A stretch of DNA of 16,747 nucleotides from Candidatus Aminicenantota bacterium (GTDB lineage Bacteria; Acidobacteriota; B3-B38; Guanabaribacteriales; B3-B38), in assembly GCA_029880275.1 (NCBI GenBank), contig JAOUOQ010000017.1, positions 1 through 16,747 of the forward strand, written 5' to 3'. Below, one piece after another: positions 1 to 7,279 of this stretch (positions are counted from its first letter, which is position 1; every line of letters begins with the position of its first letter). A program made the position numbers and the translations under genes. The notes below the pieces were generated by a model. It made no database searches and was not told the origin of the DNA. It saw nothing but the letters and a program-made list of their open reading frames with translations.

Positions 1-280
1 AGGAGTGGGGATTGGAGGCACCTTTGAGACGGCCGCTTTCATAGCCAAGAAAGCCCTGCTCAGGCCCCTCGGAAGCCGCAACCCCAAGCCCCATCTGGCG
101 GCTATTGAAAAGGAGCTTATAGAGAGAATCAACCAGATGGGGATCGGTCCTCAGGGATTCGGCGGTCGTTGCACTGCGCTGGCAGTCCATGTGGAGGCTT
201 ACCCCTGTCATATCGCCAGCCTTCCAGCGGCGGTAAACATTGAGTGCCACTCTCATCGGCACAAAGAGGTAGTTTTATAG
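1..280 (+). CDS. Class I fumarate hydratase, alpha subunit (3' end only)
   Basis: This is the C-terminal end of the catalytic (alpha, FumA/TtdA N-terminal type) subunit of an iron-sulfur class I fumarase or related hydro-lyase, which interconverts fumarate and malate. The reading frame is open to the left edge (first full codon at base 2), so the gene starts outside the window. The GTG at base 5 lies inside conserved sequence and is not a start. The family ending is recognisable: GIGGTFE, then KKALLRPLG, then GIGPQGFGG, TALAVHVE, HIASLPAAVNI and a final CHSHRH stretch. Two Cys (GGRCTAL and YPCHIA) sit where I recall Thr in many relatives, an unverified detail. The iron-sulfur ligands lie mostly upstream and cannot be checked. 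The beta subunit follows 80 bases later. A tartrate dehydratase or similar hydro-lyase is the alternative, but the neighbouring succinate dehydrogenase favours fumarase. Confidence 0.88.
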   Translation, partial: GVGIGGTFETAAFIAKKALLRPLGSRNPKPHLAAIEKELIERINQMGIGPQGFGGRCTALAVHVEAYPCHIASLPAAVNIECHSHRHKEVVL

Positions 281-360
281 GGAGAGAGCCTCCGCATCCT
301 GAGGCAAAGGGGCTTTCGGCCCATAAGGAAAACCATTATAGCAGAGAAAAGGAGTTATCT

Positions 361-912
361 ATGGCAGAAGTAAAACTTAGCGCTCCACTTACCGACAAAG
401 ATGTAGAGTCTTTGAATATAGGGGATAAAGTATTGATTTCCGGTTCCATACTTGTGGGCAGAGATTCCGCCCACAAACGATTAATAGACCTGTTGGATGC
501 CGGCAAACCCCTCCCCGTGGACCTTAAGGGTCAGTTGATATACTATGCAGGACCATCTCCGGCTCGACCCGGAAACCCCGTCGGTTCGGCTGGTCCTACC
601 ACCAGCGGAAGGATGGACCCTTACGCCCCCCGGCTCCTCGCCCTGGGGCTGAAAGGAATGATTGGCAAGGGGTCTCGCTCAGCCGAGGTGATTGAAGCCT
701 GCAAGAAGTATAAAGCGGTCTACCTGGCTGCGGTGGGAGGTGCTGCAGCGCTGATTGCCAAAAGCATCAAAAAAGCCGAAGTGGTTGCTTATCCCGAGCT
801 GGGACCCGAAGCCCTCAGGCGGATGGATGTGGAGAATTTCCCCGCTATTGTGGTCAATGATACCAAGGGTAACGACCTCTATGTGGAGGGGCGTGCCAAG
901 TATCAGAAATGA
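361..912 (+). CDS. Class I fumarate hydratase, beta subunit
   Basis: This 183-residue protein is the swivelling beta subunit of a two-subunit class I fumarase (equivalent to the C-terminal part of FumA, or TtdB), which completes the active site for fumarate/malate interconversion in the cytoplasm. Recognisable blocks are YYAGPSPARPG, GPTTSGRMDPYAP, LKGMIGKGSRS, VYLAAVGGAAALIAKSI and FPAIVVNDTKGNDLY, the last near the C terminus. I chose the ATG at 361 because AGGAG lies just upstream and homologous sequence begins directly after it. An in-frame extension back to 244 would add about 39 residues unlike the family and overlap the alpha gene. Length is normal for a stand-alone beta subunit. It sits between the alpha gene and sdhC, giving a fumarase/succinate dehydrogenase unit. 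Fumarase specificity, rather than tartrate dehydratase, is inferred from context. Confidence 0.92.
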   Translation: MAEVKLSAPLTDKDVESLNIGDKVLISGSILVGRDSAHKRLIDLLDAGKPLPVDLKGQLIYYAGPSPARPGNPVGSAGPTTSGRMDPYAPRLLALGLKGMIGKGSRSAEVIEACKKYKAVYLAAVGGAAALIAKSIKKAEVVAYPELGPEALRRMDVENFPAIVVNDTKGNDLYVEGRAKYQK

Positions 913-980
913 GGGGAAAATTTCCTCTTTCCTTTAAGGGTAACGGCATTAATGGGATAACCACAACCGAGAGTAGTCTA

Positions 981-988
981 AGGAGGTG
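981..988 (+). promoter_or_regulatory. Strong ribosome binding site of sdhC
   Basis: AGGAGGTG matches the anti-Shine-Dalgarno end of 16S rRNA almost completely and lies 8 bases before the ATG at 997. It fixes the sdhC start. It is among the strongest sites in the left block, which suggests sdhC is translated independently of the fumarase genes 84 bases upstream. Confidence 0.75.
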
Positions 989-996
989 TTGGATAT

Positions 997-1338
997 ATGT
1001 TTTACAAATGGCATGTGGGATCAATAGCCTGGATTCTCCACCGCCTGTCCGGGGTTTTAATTGCCTTCTATCTGGTGCTCCATATCTGGGTGATGAGCTT
1101 CCTGCAGAAGGGTCCGGAGAGCTTCGAGCGGGTTATGCATCTGCTGGAACACCCTCTGTTTAAGCTCCTGGAGATTGGGCTTCTGGGAGTGGTGGTCTAC
1201 CACAGCCTGAACGGGATACGGCTGATGGTTCTGGACCTCGGATATGGAATGGCGCACCAGAAGAAGATGTTCCTGGCGGTGGTTGCAGTGGGGATTGTGC
1301 TTTTTGTTCTGGGAGCCATCCCCCTTTACCCGTTCTGA
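997..1338 (+). CDS. sdhC: Succinate dehydrogenase cytochrome b subunit SdhC
   Basis: This 113-residue integral membrane protein is one of two anchors of succinate:quinone oxidoreductase. It helps bind heme b and forms part of the quinone site. Three hydrophobic segments are visible, near residues 9-33, 54-79 and 90-111. The N-terminal block SIAWILHRLSG aligns without gaps to E. coli SdhC SIASILHRVSG or its close neighbour, placing Arg16 at the quinone-site Arg31. The block YHSLNGIRLMVLDLGY matches the E. coli heme-ligand segment, so His69 is the expected ligand (E. coli His84). Trp12 occupies the position of the quinone-binding Ser27. The N terminus is shorter than in E. coli. The gene starts after a strong AGGAGGTG, and sdhD follows 22 bases on. 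The family assignment is firm; the effect of Trp12 is open. Confidence 0.93.
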   Translation: MFYKWHVGSIAWILHRLSGVLIAFYLVLHIWVMSFLQKGPESFERVMHLLEHPLFKLLEIGLLGVVVYHSLNGIRLMVLDLGYGMAHQKKMFLAVVAVGIVLFVLGAIPLYPF

Positions 1339-1360
1339 GTCGGATAAAAAGGAGTAAGCC

Positions 1361-1726
1361 ATGGGTAATAAAAAACTCTATGTAGCCGGAGGGGGCTGGA
1401 GCTGGCTCTTCCAGCGCCTCAGCGGGGTCTATCTCCTGTTGATCATTTTACTCCATTTCTGGTTCATCCACTATACCGGCACCGGTGAGATAACCTACCA
1501 GCAGGTAGCCACCAGGCTGGCAACCCCCTTCTGGAAGACACTCGATGTGAGTTTTCTCCTTTTAGCCCTTTATCACGGCTTAAACGGCGTATGGGCGGTA
1601 GCTCAGGATTGGGTTAAAAGGGATTGGTTACGGATGCTGATCTACGGAGTCATTGTGGTCGTTGCCTTCATCTTTGGGGTGCTGGGAATGATTACCGTTA
1701 TCGGCTTTAAACCCCAAGTATTATGA
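1361..1726 (+). CDS. sdhD: Succinate dehydrogenase membrane anchor SdhD
   Basis: This 121-residue protein is the second membrane anchor of succinate:quinone oxidoreductase. It has three predicted membrane helices (about 20-37, 61-80 and 91-116). The segment YHGLNGVWAVAQDWVKRDWLRM aligns without gaps to the E. coli segment that starts at His71. His72 is therefore the likely second heme b ligand and Asp83 matches Asp82. Trp84 replaces the conserved quinone-binding Tyr83. The upstream TGEITYQQV also parallels E. coli SGELTYEVW, which supports SdhD rather than a second SdhC. The start is the ATG at 1361, preceded by AAGGAG. The stop codon overlaps an ATG at 1723, but the better sdhA start lies at 1741. 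It acts in the cytoplasmic membrane with SdhC, SdhA and SdhB. Confidence 0.92.
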   Translation: MGNKKLYVAGGGWSWLFQRLSGVYLLLIILLHFWFIHYTGTGEITYQQVATRLATPFWKTLDVSFLLLALYHGLNGVWAVAQDWVKRDWLRMLIYGVIVVVAFIFGVLGMITVIGFKPQVL

Positions 1727-1740
1727 AGAGGGAGAGAGCT

Positions 1741-3450
1741 ATGATACACCACCAACACGACATCGTCATCATAGGAGCGGGATTAGCTGGATTGCGAGCG
1801 GCTCTGGAGACCAGCCGGGTAGCGGACACCGCTGTGCTGACCAAGGTCTACCCCAGCCGTTCACATTCAGGCGGCGCTCAGGGAGGGATAGCGGCTTCAC
1901 TGGCTAATGAGAGCGACGACAACTGGGAACTCCACATGTTCGACACAGTGAAAGGGAGCGATTATCTGGGAGACCAGGATGGCATTGAGATACTGGTGAA
2001 GGAGGCGCCGGCCACTATCATAGAGCTGGAGCATATGGGAGTCCCCTTCAGCCGTAATGCCGATGGAACCATTGCCCAGCGACCTTTCGGTGGTCACTCT
2101 CGCCCGAGGGCTTGCTATGCCTCAGATTATACGGGACATGTTGTCCTCCACACTCTGTATGAACAGGGAATCAAGCAGGGGATCAATGTCTACTCTGAGT
2201 TCTATGTGATAAGCCTTATTATGAACCAGGGGACTTGCTGTGGAGTGGTAGCATTGGATATCCTCGGTGGGGAGCTCCACCTCTTCCACAGCAAAGCGGT
2301 GATGTTTGCTACCGGCGGTTATGGGAGGGCTTACAAGATAACCTCCAATGCCCATGCCAATACTGGCGATGGATTGAGCATTATCTATCGGGTTGGTATC
2401 CCCATAGAGGATATGGAGTTCGTTCAGTTTCACCCCACAGGTCTCTATAAACATGGTATCCTTGTTACTGAGGGTGCCCGGGGAGAGGGGGGCTATCTTC
2501 TCAATAAGGACGGCGAGAGATTTATGAAAAACTATGCCCCCGAGAAGATGGAGCTTGCCCCCCGGGATTTGACCTCCCGAGCCATGCAAACAGAGATAAA
2601 CGAAGGGAGAGGAATAGAGGGTAAGGACTATATCTATATCGACTTGAGGCATCTGGGAGCAGCGAAAATTTTGGAACGCCTCCCTCAGATCCGTGAGTTA
2701 GCAATAAATTTTGTAGGGGTGGATTGCATCAAGGAGCCCATTCCCATCCAGCCTACCGCCCATTACTCCATGGGGGGCATTCCCACCGATAACCGTGGGC
2801 AGGTGGTCATCGACAAAGAAAACACTCCGGTCAAGGGTCTCTATGCCGCCGGGGAGTGCGCCTGTGTTTCCGTCCATGGGGCGAACAGGTTAGGAACCAA
2901 CTCCCTGCTGGAGGCTACCCTCTTCGGCCAGCGGGCAGGCGAGGCAATGGCGGAGTTCGTCCAGCGAGAGAAAGAGTTCACGCCGCTGCCAGAGAATCCA
3001 GCCAAGCCAGCCGAGGACGAGATAGCCAGCATTTTGAAAAACGAGGGAAAAGAGTCGGTGGCTCAAATCAGAGAGGAGCTCCAGGTCTCTATGACCGAGA
3101 ATTGTGGGATCTTTCGGGATGAAAAAAAGCTAAAGAAGGAGCTGGAGATTATCAAGGGCTTGCAGGAGCGCTATACGCACATCCATATAGACGACAAAGG
3201 AAAACGATGCAATACCGACCTGATGGAGGCTCTGGAGCTGGGTCATCTGCTCGACTTCGCCGAAGTGATTGTGGCTGGTGCCTTAAACCGTTCCGAAAGC
3301 CGGGGCTCTCACTACCGCGTCGACTACCCCAAGCGAGACGATGAAAATTGGCTGAAGCATACCCTGGCCTATAAAACCGATAAGGGTCCCCGTTTCGATT
3401 ACAAGAAGGTAGTTATCACCAGGTATCAGCCCATTGAAAGGAAGTATTAG
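1741..3450 (+). CDS. sdhA: Succinate dehydrogenase flavoprotein subunit SdhA
   Basis: This 569-residue subunit carries covalent FAD and oxidises succinate to fumarate (or the reverse) on the cytoplasmic face. The FAD-binding dinucleotide motif GAGLAGL is at residues 12-18. SRSHSGGAQGG holds His42, the expected covalent FAD attachment site. The active site is complete by comparison with E. coli: His231 in FHPTG, the proton-shuttle Arg275 in APRDLTSRA, His341 in PTAHYSMGG and Arg383 in HGANRLGTNSLLE. The C-terminal block SESRGSHYRVDYPKRD is also typical. I prefer the ATG at 1741 because GAGGGAGAG precedes it. The ATG at 1723, which overlaps the sdhD stop, has no ribosome binding site and adds residues the family lacks. 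Length is normal for bacterial SdhA. sdhB follows after 14 bases. Sequence alone does not tell succinate oxidation from fumarate reduction. Confidence 0.97.
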   Translation: MIHHQHDIVIIGAGLAGLRAALETSRVADTAVLTKVYPSRSHSGGAQGGIAASLANESDDNWELHMFDTVKGSDYLGDQDGIEILVKEAPATIIELEHMGVPFSRNADGTIAQRPFGGHSRPRACYASDYTGHVVLHTLYEQGIKQGINVYSEFYVISLIMNQGTCCGVVALDILGGELHLFHSKAVMFATGGYGRAYKITSNAHANTGDGLSIIYRVGIPIEDMEFVQFHPTGLYKHGILVTEGARGEGGYLLNKDGERFMKNYAPEKMELAPRDLTSRAMQTEINEGRGIEGKDYIYIDLRHLGAAKILERLPQIRELAINFVGVDCIKEPIPIQPTAHYSMGGIPTDNRGQVVIDKENTPVKGLYAAGECACVSVHGANRLGTNSLLEATLFGQRAGEAMAEFVQREKEFTPLPENPAKPAEDEIASILKNEGKESVAQIREELQVSMTENCGIFRDEKKLKKELEIIKGLQERYTHIHIDDKGKRCNTDLMEALELGHLLDFAEVIVAGALNRSESRGSHYRVDYPKRDDENWLKHTLAYKTDKGPRFDYKKVVITRYQPIERKY

Positions 3451-3464
3451 GGAGGAAGAAGACC

Positions 3465-4166
3465 ATGGAGATAACCTTCAAGATATTGAGGTTTGACCCT
3501 GATAAGGATAAAAAATCCTATTACCGAAAATATACCGTGAAAGTCGAGCCCGGGATGACAGTGCTTGATGGATTGAACGAGATCAAGTGGAGACTGGATG
3601 GCACCCTTGCTTTTCGACGGTCCTGCCGGAGCGCCATCTGTGGTTCCTGCGCCATGACCATTAACGGCGTGAACAGATTGGCTTGCAATAGCCAGACTCT
3701 CGCCCTGAAGAGGAAGACCATCGTCGTAGAGCCGCTGCGGCGCTTCCCCGTAATCAAAGACCTGATTGTCGATATGGACCCCTTCTTTGAGAAGATAGCC
3801 ATTATCAAGCCCTATCTGATTGCACATTCCCGCGGTGGATCGCGGGAGCGGCTTCAAAGCCCCGAAGACCGAAAGCTTCTCGATGAGGCAGTGACCTGCA
3901 TCTTGTGTGGTGCCTGCACCTCTTCCTGTCCTTCGTACTGGTATAACAAGAATTACTTAGGTCCTGCTTCCCTGTTCAAAGCCTACCGCTTTATCTTCGA
4001 CAGTCGCGATGAAGGGACAGAGGAGAGGTTGGGGATAATCAGCGACCGGGATGGGCTGTGGCGATGCCATTCCATATTCAACTGTGTGGAGGCGTGTCCC
4101 AAGTCCTTGAATCCTACCTACGCCATAGCGGAGCTGAAAAAGAAGATCGTTACCACCAAGCTGTGA
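3465..4166 (+). CDS. sdhB: Succinate dehydrogenase iron-sulfur subunit SdhB
   Basis: This 233-residue subunit passes electrons from FAD to quinone through three clusters. The [2Fe-2S] ligands are Cys54, Cys59, Cys62 and Cys74 (CRSAICGSC, then NRLAC). The second domain has CILCGACTSSCP (Cys145, 148, 151, 155) and CHSIFNCVEACP (Cys201, 207, 211), which match the [4Fe-4S] and [3Fe-4S] ligands of E. coli SdhB. All ligands are present. His202 matches quinone-site His207. In CPSYWYN, Trp159 matches Trp163 but Tyr160 replaces quinone-binding Trp164 (E. coli CPSFWWN). GGGAGGA lies a suitable distance before the ATG. The gene ends the sdhCDAB unit, and a hairpin follows within about 25 bases. The protein binds SdhA and docks onto SdhC/SdhD. 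Confidence 0.97.
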   Translation: MEITFKILRFDPDKDKKSYYRKYTVKVEPGMTVLDGLNEIKWRLDGTLAFRRSCRSAICGSCAMTINGVNRLACNSQTLALKRKTIVVEPLRRFPVIKDLIVDMDPFFEKIAIIKPYLIAHSRGGSRERLQSPEDRKLLDEAVTCILCGACTSSCPSYWYNKNYLGPASLFKAYRFIFDSRDEGTEERLGIISDRDGLWRCHSIFNCVEACPKSLNPTYAIAELKKKIVTTKL

Positions 4167-4191
4167 GCCTGAGGCAATCGGATATTGATGC

Positions 4192-4218
4192 CCCCTTAAG
4201 CCTCAAGAGCTAAAGGGG
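4192..4218 (+). terminator. Hairpin after sdhB, possible terminator or processing site
   Basis: CCCCTT (4192-4197) pairs with AAGGGG (4213-4218). After an A/A mismatch, AGC pairs with GCT around a 7-base loop. The sequence that follows is AT-rich (aatagttatt) but has no clean T-run. It sits 25 bases past the sdhB stop and about 40 before ndk, so it could lower transcription into ndk or protect the sdh mRNA end. Function is inferred from position only. Confidence 0.35.
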
Positions 4219-4258
4219 TGGCAATAGTTATTCCTTAGCAATAGGGGTGTATAGTGCT

Positions 4259-4699
4259 ATGGCTGTGGAGCAAACCCTGACCATTATCAAGCCCGATGGG
4301 GTTGCCCGTGGGCTCATGGGGAGAGTTCTGGAAGCTCTGGAAACGGAGGGGATGAAGATAGTGGGAATGAAGATGCTCCAGTTGACAAAAAGAGGAGCAG
4401 AGGGATTCTATCAGGTTCATCGAAATAAGCCTTTCTTCGACAGCCTTACTTCGTATATGTCTTCGGGACTGGTGGTGGTGGCAGTGCTGGAAGGGGAGGG
4501 GATTATCGAGCGATTGCGTCGGCTGATGGGGGCAACCGATCCTCAAAAGGCGACTCCCGGAACCCTTCGCCACCGCTACGGGCTCTCCATTCAGGAAAAT
4601 GTTATTCACGGCTCCGACTCCCCCGAGACAGCCCGGTGGGAGATTGCCTATTTCTTCAACCAAACGGAAATCCACAGCCGCCCCTTGAATTCCGGCTGA
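4259..4699 (+). CDS. ndk: Nucleoside diphosphate kinase
   Basis: This 146-residue cytoplasmic enzyme moves the gamma phosphate between nucleoside triphosphates and diphosphates through a phosphohistidine. The N-terminal TLTIIKPDGVARG contains Lys11. GATDPQKATPGTLRHRYG supplies the nucleotide-binding Thr93 and Arg104. NVIHGSDS contains the catalytic His117 followed by the usual GSDS. Length is normal. I chose the ATG at 4259, which has AGGGGTG at a good distance; a GTG at 4247 would use those same bases as coding sequence. It follows the sdh genes on the same strand. This fits a role beside TCA-cycle genes that make or use NTPs, but that link is contextual. The peptidase gene starts 3 bases after its stop, so the two are probably co-transcribed. 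Confidence 0.96.
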   Translation: MAVEQTLTIIKPDGVARGLMGRVLEALETEGMKIVGMKMLQLTKRGAEGFYQVHRNKPFFDSLTSYMSSGLVVVAVLEGEGIIERLRRLMGATDPQKATPGTLRHRYGLSIQENVIHGSDSPETARWEIAYFFNQTEIHSRPLNSG

Positions 4700-4702
4700 G
4701 AT

Positions 4703-5833
4703 ATGAGCAAGGCCATATCCTATTTCCAGCAAAACAGGGAGAGAATTGTCGAGCTGCTGGAGGAGCTGGTAAAACTGGAGTCTCCCAGCTTGAACAAGCC
4801 TTCCTGCGATAAGCTGGCTATCTTCCTCTGGGACCAATTTACCTCTTCCGGAATCAAAGCTACCATCCTGGAGCAGCAGAAGGTGGGGAACTTCCTCCGG
4901 GTGGAGTTCGGTCAGGGTGAGGAGCAAATTCTTGTTCTCTGCCATCTGGATACTGTGTGGTCTCTGGGGGAAGTGAAGCGACGTCCCGTGAGACGCCAGG
5001 GGGAGAAGCTCTACGGACCTGGTGCCTATGATATGAAGGGGGGCATTTGCCTGGCTCTTTTTAGCCTCAAAGCCATAAACGAGCTTGGGCTCAGTCTTGA
5101 TAAAAGGGTGGTCATCATTATTAACTCTGACGAGGAGATAGGAAGCCACTCCTCCCGCCCCCTGATAGAAGCCGAAGCCAAGGCGAGCAAAGCGGTTCTT
5201 TGCCTGGAGCCATCGCTGCCGGGTGGGAAGCTGAAGACTTCCCGCAAAGGGGTTGGCGTTTTCACCCTCAGAATCAAGGGGAGGGCAGCTCACACCGCGG
5301 GTGATTATGATCAAGGTGTAAGTGCCATCCATGAATTGGCTCATCATATCCTCAGGATTCATAAGCTTTCTAATCCTCGTCGGGGCTTAACACTGAATGT
5401 GGGAAGGGTAGAGGGCGGAACCTTATCCAATGTGGTTGCCGCTGCCAGTGAGGCGGAAATCGACCTCCGATTTATTGAGCCTGCCAATGGGGAGAAGATT
5501 GCCCATCAGCTATATAATTTAAGACCGAGATTGCCGGGTATCAGCCTGGAGATATCGGGAGGAATAAACCGCCCGCCTCTGTTGCCCACCCCTCAGAACC
5601 AGAAGCTTTTCAAAAGGGTGCAGGAAATAGCTCTGAGCGAGCTTAACCTGCGGCTGGAGGGAGGTATGAGCGGTGGGGGGAGTGATGCCAATTTCACCTC
5701 AGCCCTCGGTATACCCACCCTGGATGGACTGGGGGTTGATGGAGATGGGGCCCATTCGGTGGATGAGTTTGTGCTCCTTCCCAGTCTTGTTGAGCGGGGA
5801 GCACTCCTCACCGAGCTTCTGGTCAGACTGTAA
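4703..5833 (+). CDS. M20-family zinc metallopeptidase (carboxypeptidase G2-like)
   Basis: This 376-residue protein belongs to the M20 di-zinc peptidase/deacylase family (ArgE, DapE, carboxypeptidase G2, PepT). Conserved elements in order are CHLDTVW (His81, Asp83), GPGAYDMKGG (bridging Asp110), NSDEEIGS (catalytic Glu144 and metal Glu145), CLEPS (Glu169) and DGDGAHSVDEFV (His351). All expected metal and catalytic residues are present. A lid/dimerisation domain at about residues 183-295 contains KGRAAHTA, as in the carboxypeptidase G2 branch. No signal peptide is visible, so it is probably cytoplasmic. Family members remove amino acids or acyl groups from N-acyl amino acids and peptides; the substrate cannot be told here. 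It starts 3 bases after ndk with no good ribosome binding site, so coupling to ndk is likely. Its 3' end faces the lipoprotein gene. Confidence 0.88.
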   Translation: MSKAISYFQQNRERIVELLEELVKLESPSLNKPSCDKLAIFLWDQFTSSGIKATILEQQKVGNFLRVEFGQGEEQILVLCHLDTVWSLGEVKRRPVRRQGEKLYGPGAYDMKGGICLALFSLKAINELGLSLDKRVVIIINSDEEIGSHSSRPLIEAEAKASKAVLCLEPSLPGGKLKTSRKGVGVFTLRIKGRAAHTAGDYDQGVSAIHELAHHILRIHKLSNPRRGLTLNVGRVEGGTLSNVVAAASEAEIDLRFIEPANGEKIAHQLYNLRPRLPGISLEISGGINRPPLLPTPQNQKLFKRVQEIALSELNLRLEGGMSGGGSDANFTSALGIPTLDGLGVDGDGAHSVDEFVLLPSLVERGALLTELLVRL

Positions 5834-5845
5834 AATCCCCTTCTA

Positions 5846-5884
5846 TTTTTTCTGTACTTACTACCTCCACCTATACAGGAGAAA
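5846..5884 (+). terminator. Weak hairpin between the convergent peptidase and lipoprotein genes
   Basis: TTTTTTCTGTA can pair with TACAGGAGAAA around a 17-base loop, with two G-U pairs on the plus strand. It starts 13 bases past the peptidase stop. It is a possible terminator for the left block, but there is no T-run after the stem and the stem is A/T-rich. I see nothing else in the 118-base convergent gap except a nearby repeated TAGCAGG. Confidence 0.2.
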
Positions 5885-5951
5885 AAGCCAGACACCCACT
5901 TTGGTTTAGTAGCAGGATATTAGCAGGTTTTGGATGATGCTCAGGTGAGGA

Positions 5952-7142
5952 TTATTTTATGAGCTTAGCTGAGGAGCTGATCTTCTTATTATACATATCC
6001 TGATATTTCTTGAGATTTGATTTGGCCTGGGTGAAGCCAGGGTCAATCTCCAGGGCTTTCTGAGCCTCAAGAATAGCTTCCTCGTATTTGCCTTGCTGAA
6101 AGTAGACCATTCCTAATAGATTATGAGGTTCAGCGTATTCCCTATTCAGTCTTGCCGATCTTCGGAAGTGCTTAATAGCCTCGGGGTAGTCTTTCTTATA
6201 ATAATAGACAAGTCCTATAGCATAGTGGGTGTAAGGGTTATTCTTCTTTAATTTAAGCGCTTTTTTCAGGTTTTCTATTGCCTTACTATATTCACTTTTA
6301 AGGTAGTAAACATTGCCCAGATTGCTGTATGGGGCGGAGAGTTTGGAGTCTAAGAGAATGGCCCTCTTATACTGTGCGATGGCGAGGTCGTAAAGTCTCC
6401 GTCTTTGGTAGGCGATCCCCAGATTGTTATACGCCTTGGCAAAGGTCGGCTTAATTCTGATGGCAGTTCTATACATTTTAATATCGATTTGAGAGTCTAA
6501 GTCTTCGACGGAGAGATCAACCTGGTTGCTGTAAAGAACTCCCTGGGAGTTGATGAAATTAGCCAGAGCTTCCAGGTCGTCAATCACCTTATAGAATTTA
6601 TAACCGATACGAGGGTGCTCGGCAAAATCTATCAGGGTTATCTTGCCGTTGATCTCTATTCCGGCACAGATATGACCGCTATTCACAACCAGCTCCCCTT
6701 CCCGCTTTAGTTTGCTGACCTCGGTTACATCCACATAATAAACAGGAAGTCCCACTGCTCGCGCCATGCCGATGAAGAGGTTGGTGTAGGCGATACAGTT
6801 TGCCTCTCCTTCTACAAACACTTCTATGGCGTTAAGGGCTTTGTATTCGTTATATTTCACATCCAGCTTTTTTCTGTCAATGATAGCCCGCACCAATGCG
6901 TTTACCTTGCCCTTCTCGTAATAATAGGGTCCGGCTGCTTCTCGGGCGTATCCCTTTATCTCATCGGTTATGTAAAAAGGGACCATCGTTTTGGAGACAT
7001 TTTCATCTATCATCCTCTTCTGCAAGATGGCAACCAGTTCGTCTTCGGTATAAATGATCTTTGGGGAATTGGTAACACAGCCACTTAAAGCTGCCAATAA
7101 CAGTAGGGGGAGGAAAAACTTGGAAAAAGATATGCTTTTCAT
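5952..7142 (-). CDS. Lipoprotein with transglutaminase-like domain and TPR repeats
   Basis: This predicted 396-residue exported lipoprotein has a signal peptide with a lipobox (LSGC, lipidated Cys22). A transglutaminase-like core spans roughly residues 100-180: EGEANCIAYTNLFIGMARAVGLP holds Cys116, NSGHICAGIEI holds His157 and ITLIDFA holds Asp172, an intact Cys/His/Asp triad. About four tetratricopeptide repeats fill residues 233-380, each with the usual Leu-Gly/Ala-Tyr and Ala-Ile/Leu pattern. The architecture suggests a membrane-tethered protease or amidase-like enzyme, or a scaffold, at the cell envelope; the substrate is unknown. I chose the ATG at 7142 because the signal peptide begins there. 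An in-frame TTG at 7160 would add six residues. The gene is AT-richer than its neighbours, has its own promoter and is separated from ftsZ, so it may be an insertion beside the dcw cluster. No gene symbol is recognised. Confidence 0.85.
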   Translation of the reverse strand: MKSISFSKFFLPLLLLAALSGCVTNSPKIIYTEDELVAILQKRMIDENVSKTMVPFYITDEIKGYAREAAGPYYYEKGKVNALVRAIIDRKKLDVKYNEYKALNAIEVFVEGEANCIAYTNLFIGMARAVGLPVYYVDVTEVSKLKREGELVVNSGHICAGIEINGKITLIDFAEHPRIGYKFYKVIDDLEALANFINSQGVLYSNQVDLSVEDLDSQIDIKMYRTAIRIKPTFAKAYNNLGIAYQRRRLYDLAIAQYKRAILLDSKLSAPYSNLGNVYYLKSEYSKAIENLKKALKLKKNNPYTHYAIGLVYYYKKDYPEAIKHFRRSARLNREYAEPHNLLGMVYFQQGKYEEAILEAQKALEIDPGFTQAKSNLKKYQDMYNKKISSSAKLIK

Positions 7143-7279
7143 TATAAACTCACTGTACAATTTTGAGTTACAATATCAAATCCTATTTAGATGTTATTAA
7201 TTCCCCTTTCCCCAAAACTGTGTTTTATCTTACACAATAGAACTTTTTCTGCACTTTTTCTTATGATATTTCTTACTAA

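Noticed and set aside
244..360. An N-terminal extension of the fumarase beta subunit starting at 244
   Set aside because: It overlaps the alpha gene, has no family similarity, and a better start with AGGAG lies at 361.
910..930. A small inverted repeat after the fumarase beta gene as a terminator
   Set aside because: GAGGGGAAAATTTCCTC gives only a short stem with G-U pairs and no proper T-run, and the sdh genes continue in the same direction.
1723..1740. An sdhA start at the ATGA overlapping the sdhD stop
   Set aside because: No ribosome binding site precedes it and it adds six residues not expected before the FAD motif. The ATG at 1741 has GAGGGAGAG upstream.
4235..5362. A 375-codon open frame on the minus strand across ndk and the peptidase
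   Set aside because: It lies opposite two genes with complete family motifs, spans both, and its translation shows no recognisable domain. It is a shadow of codon bias on the coding strand.
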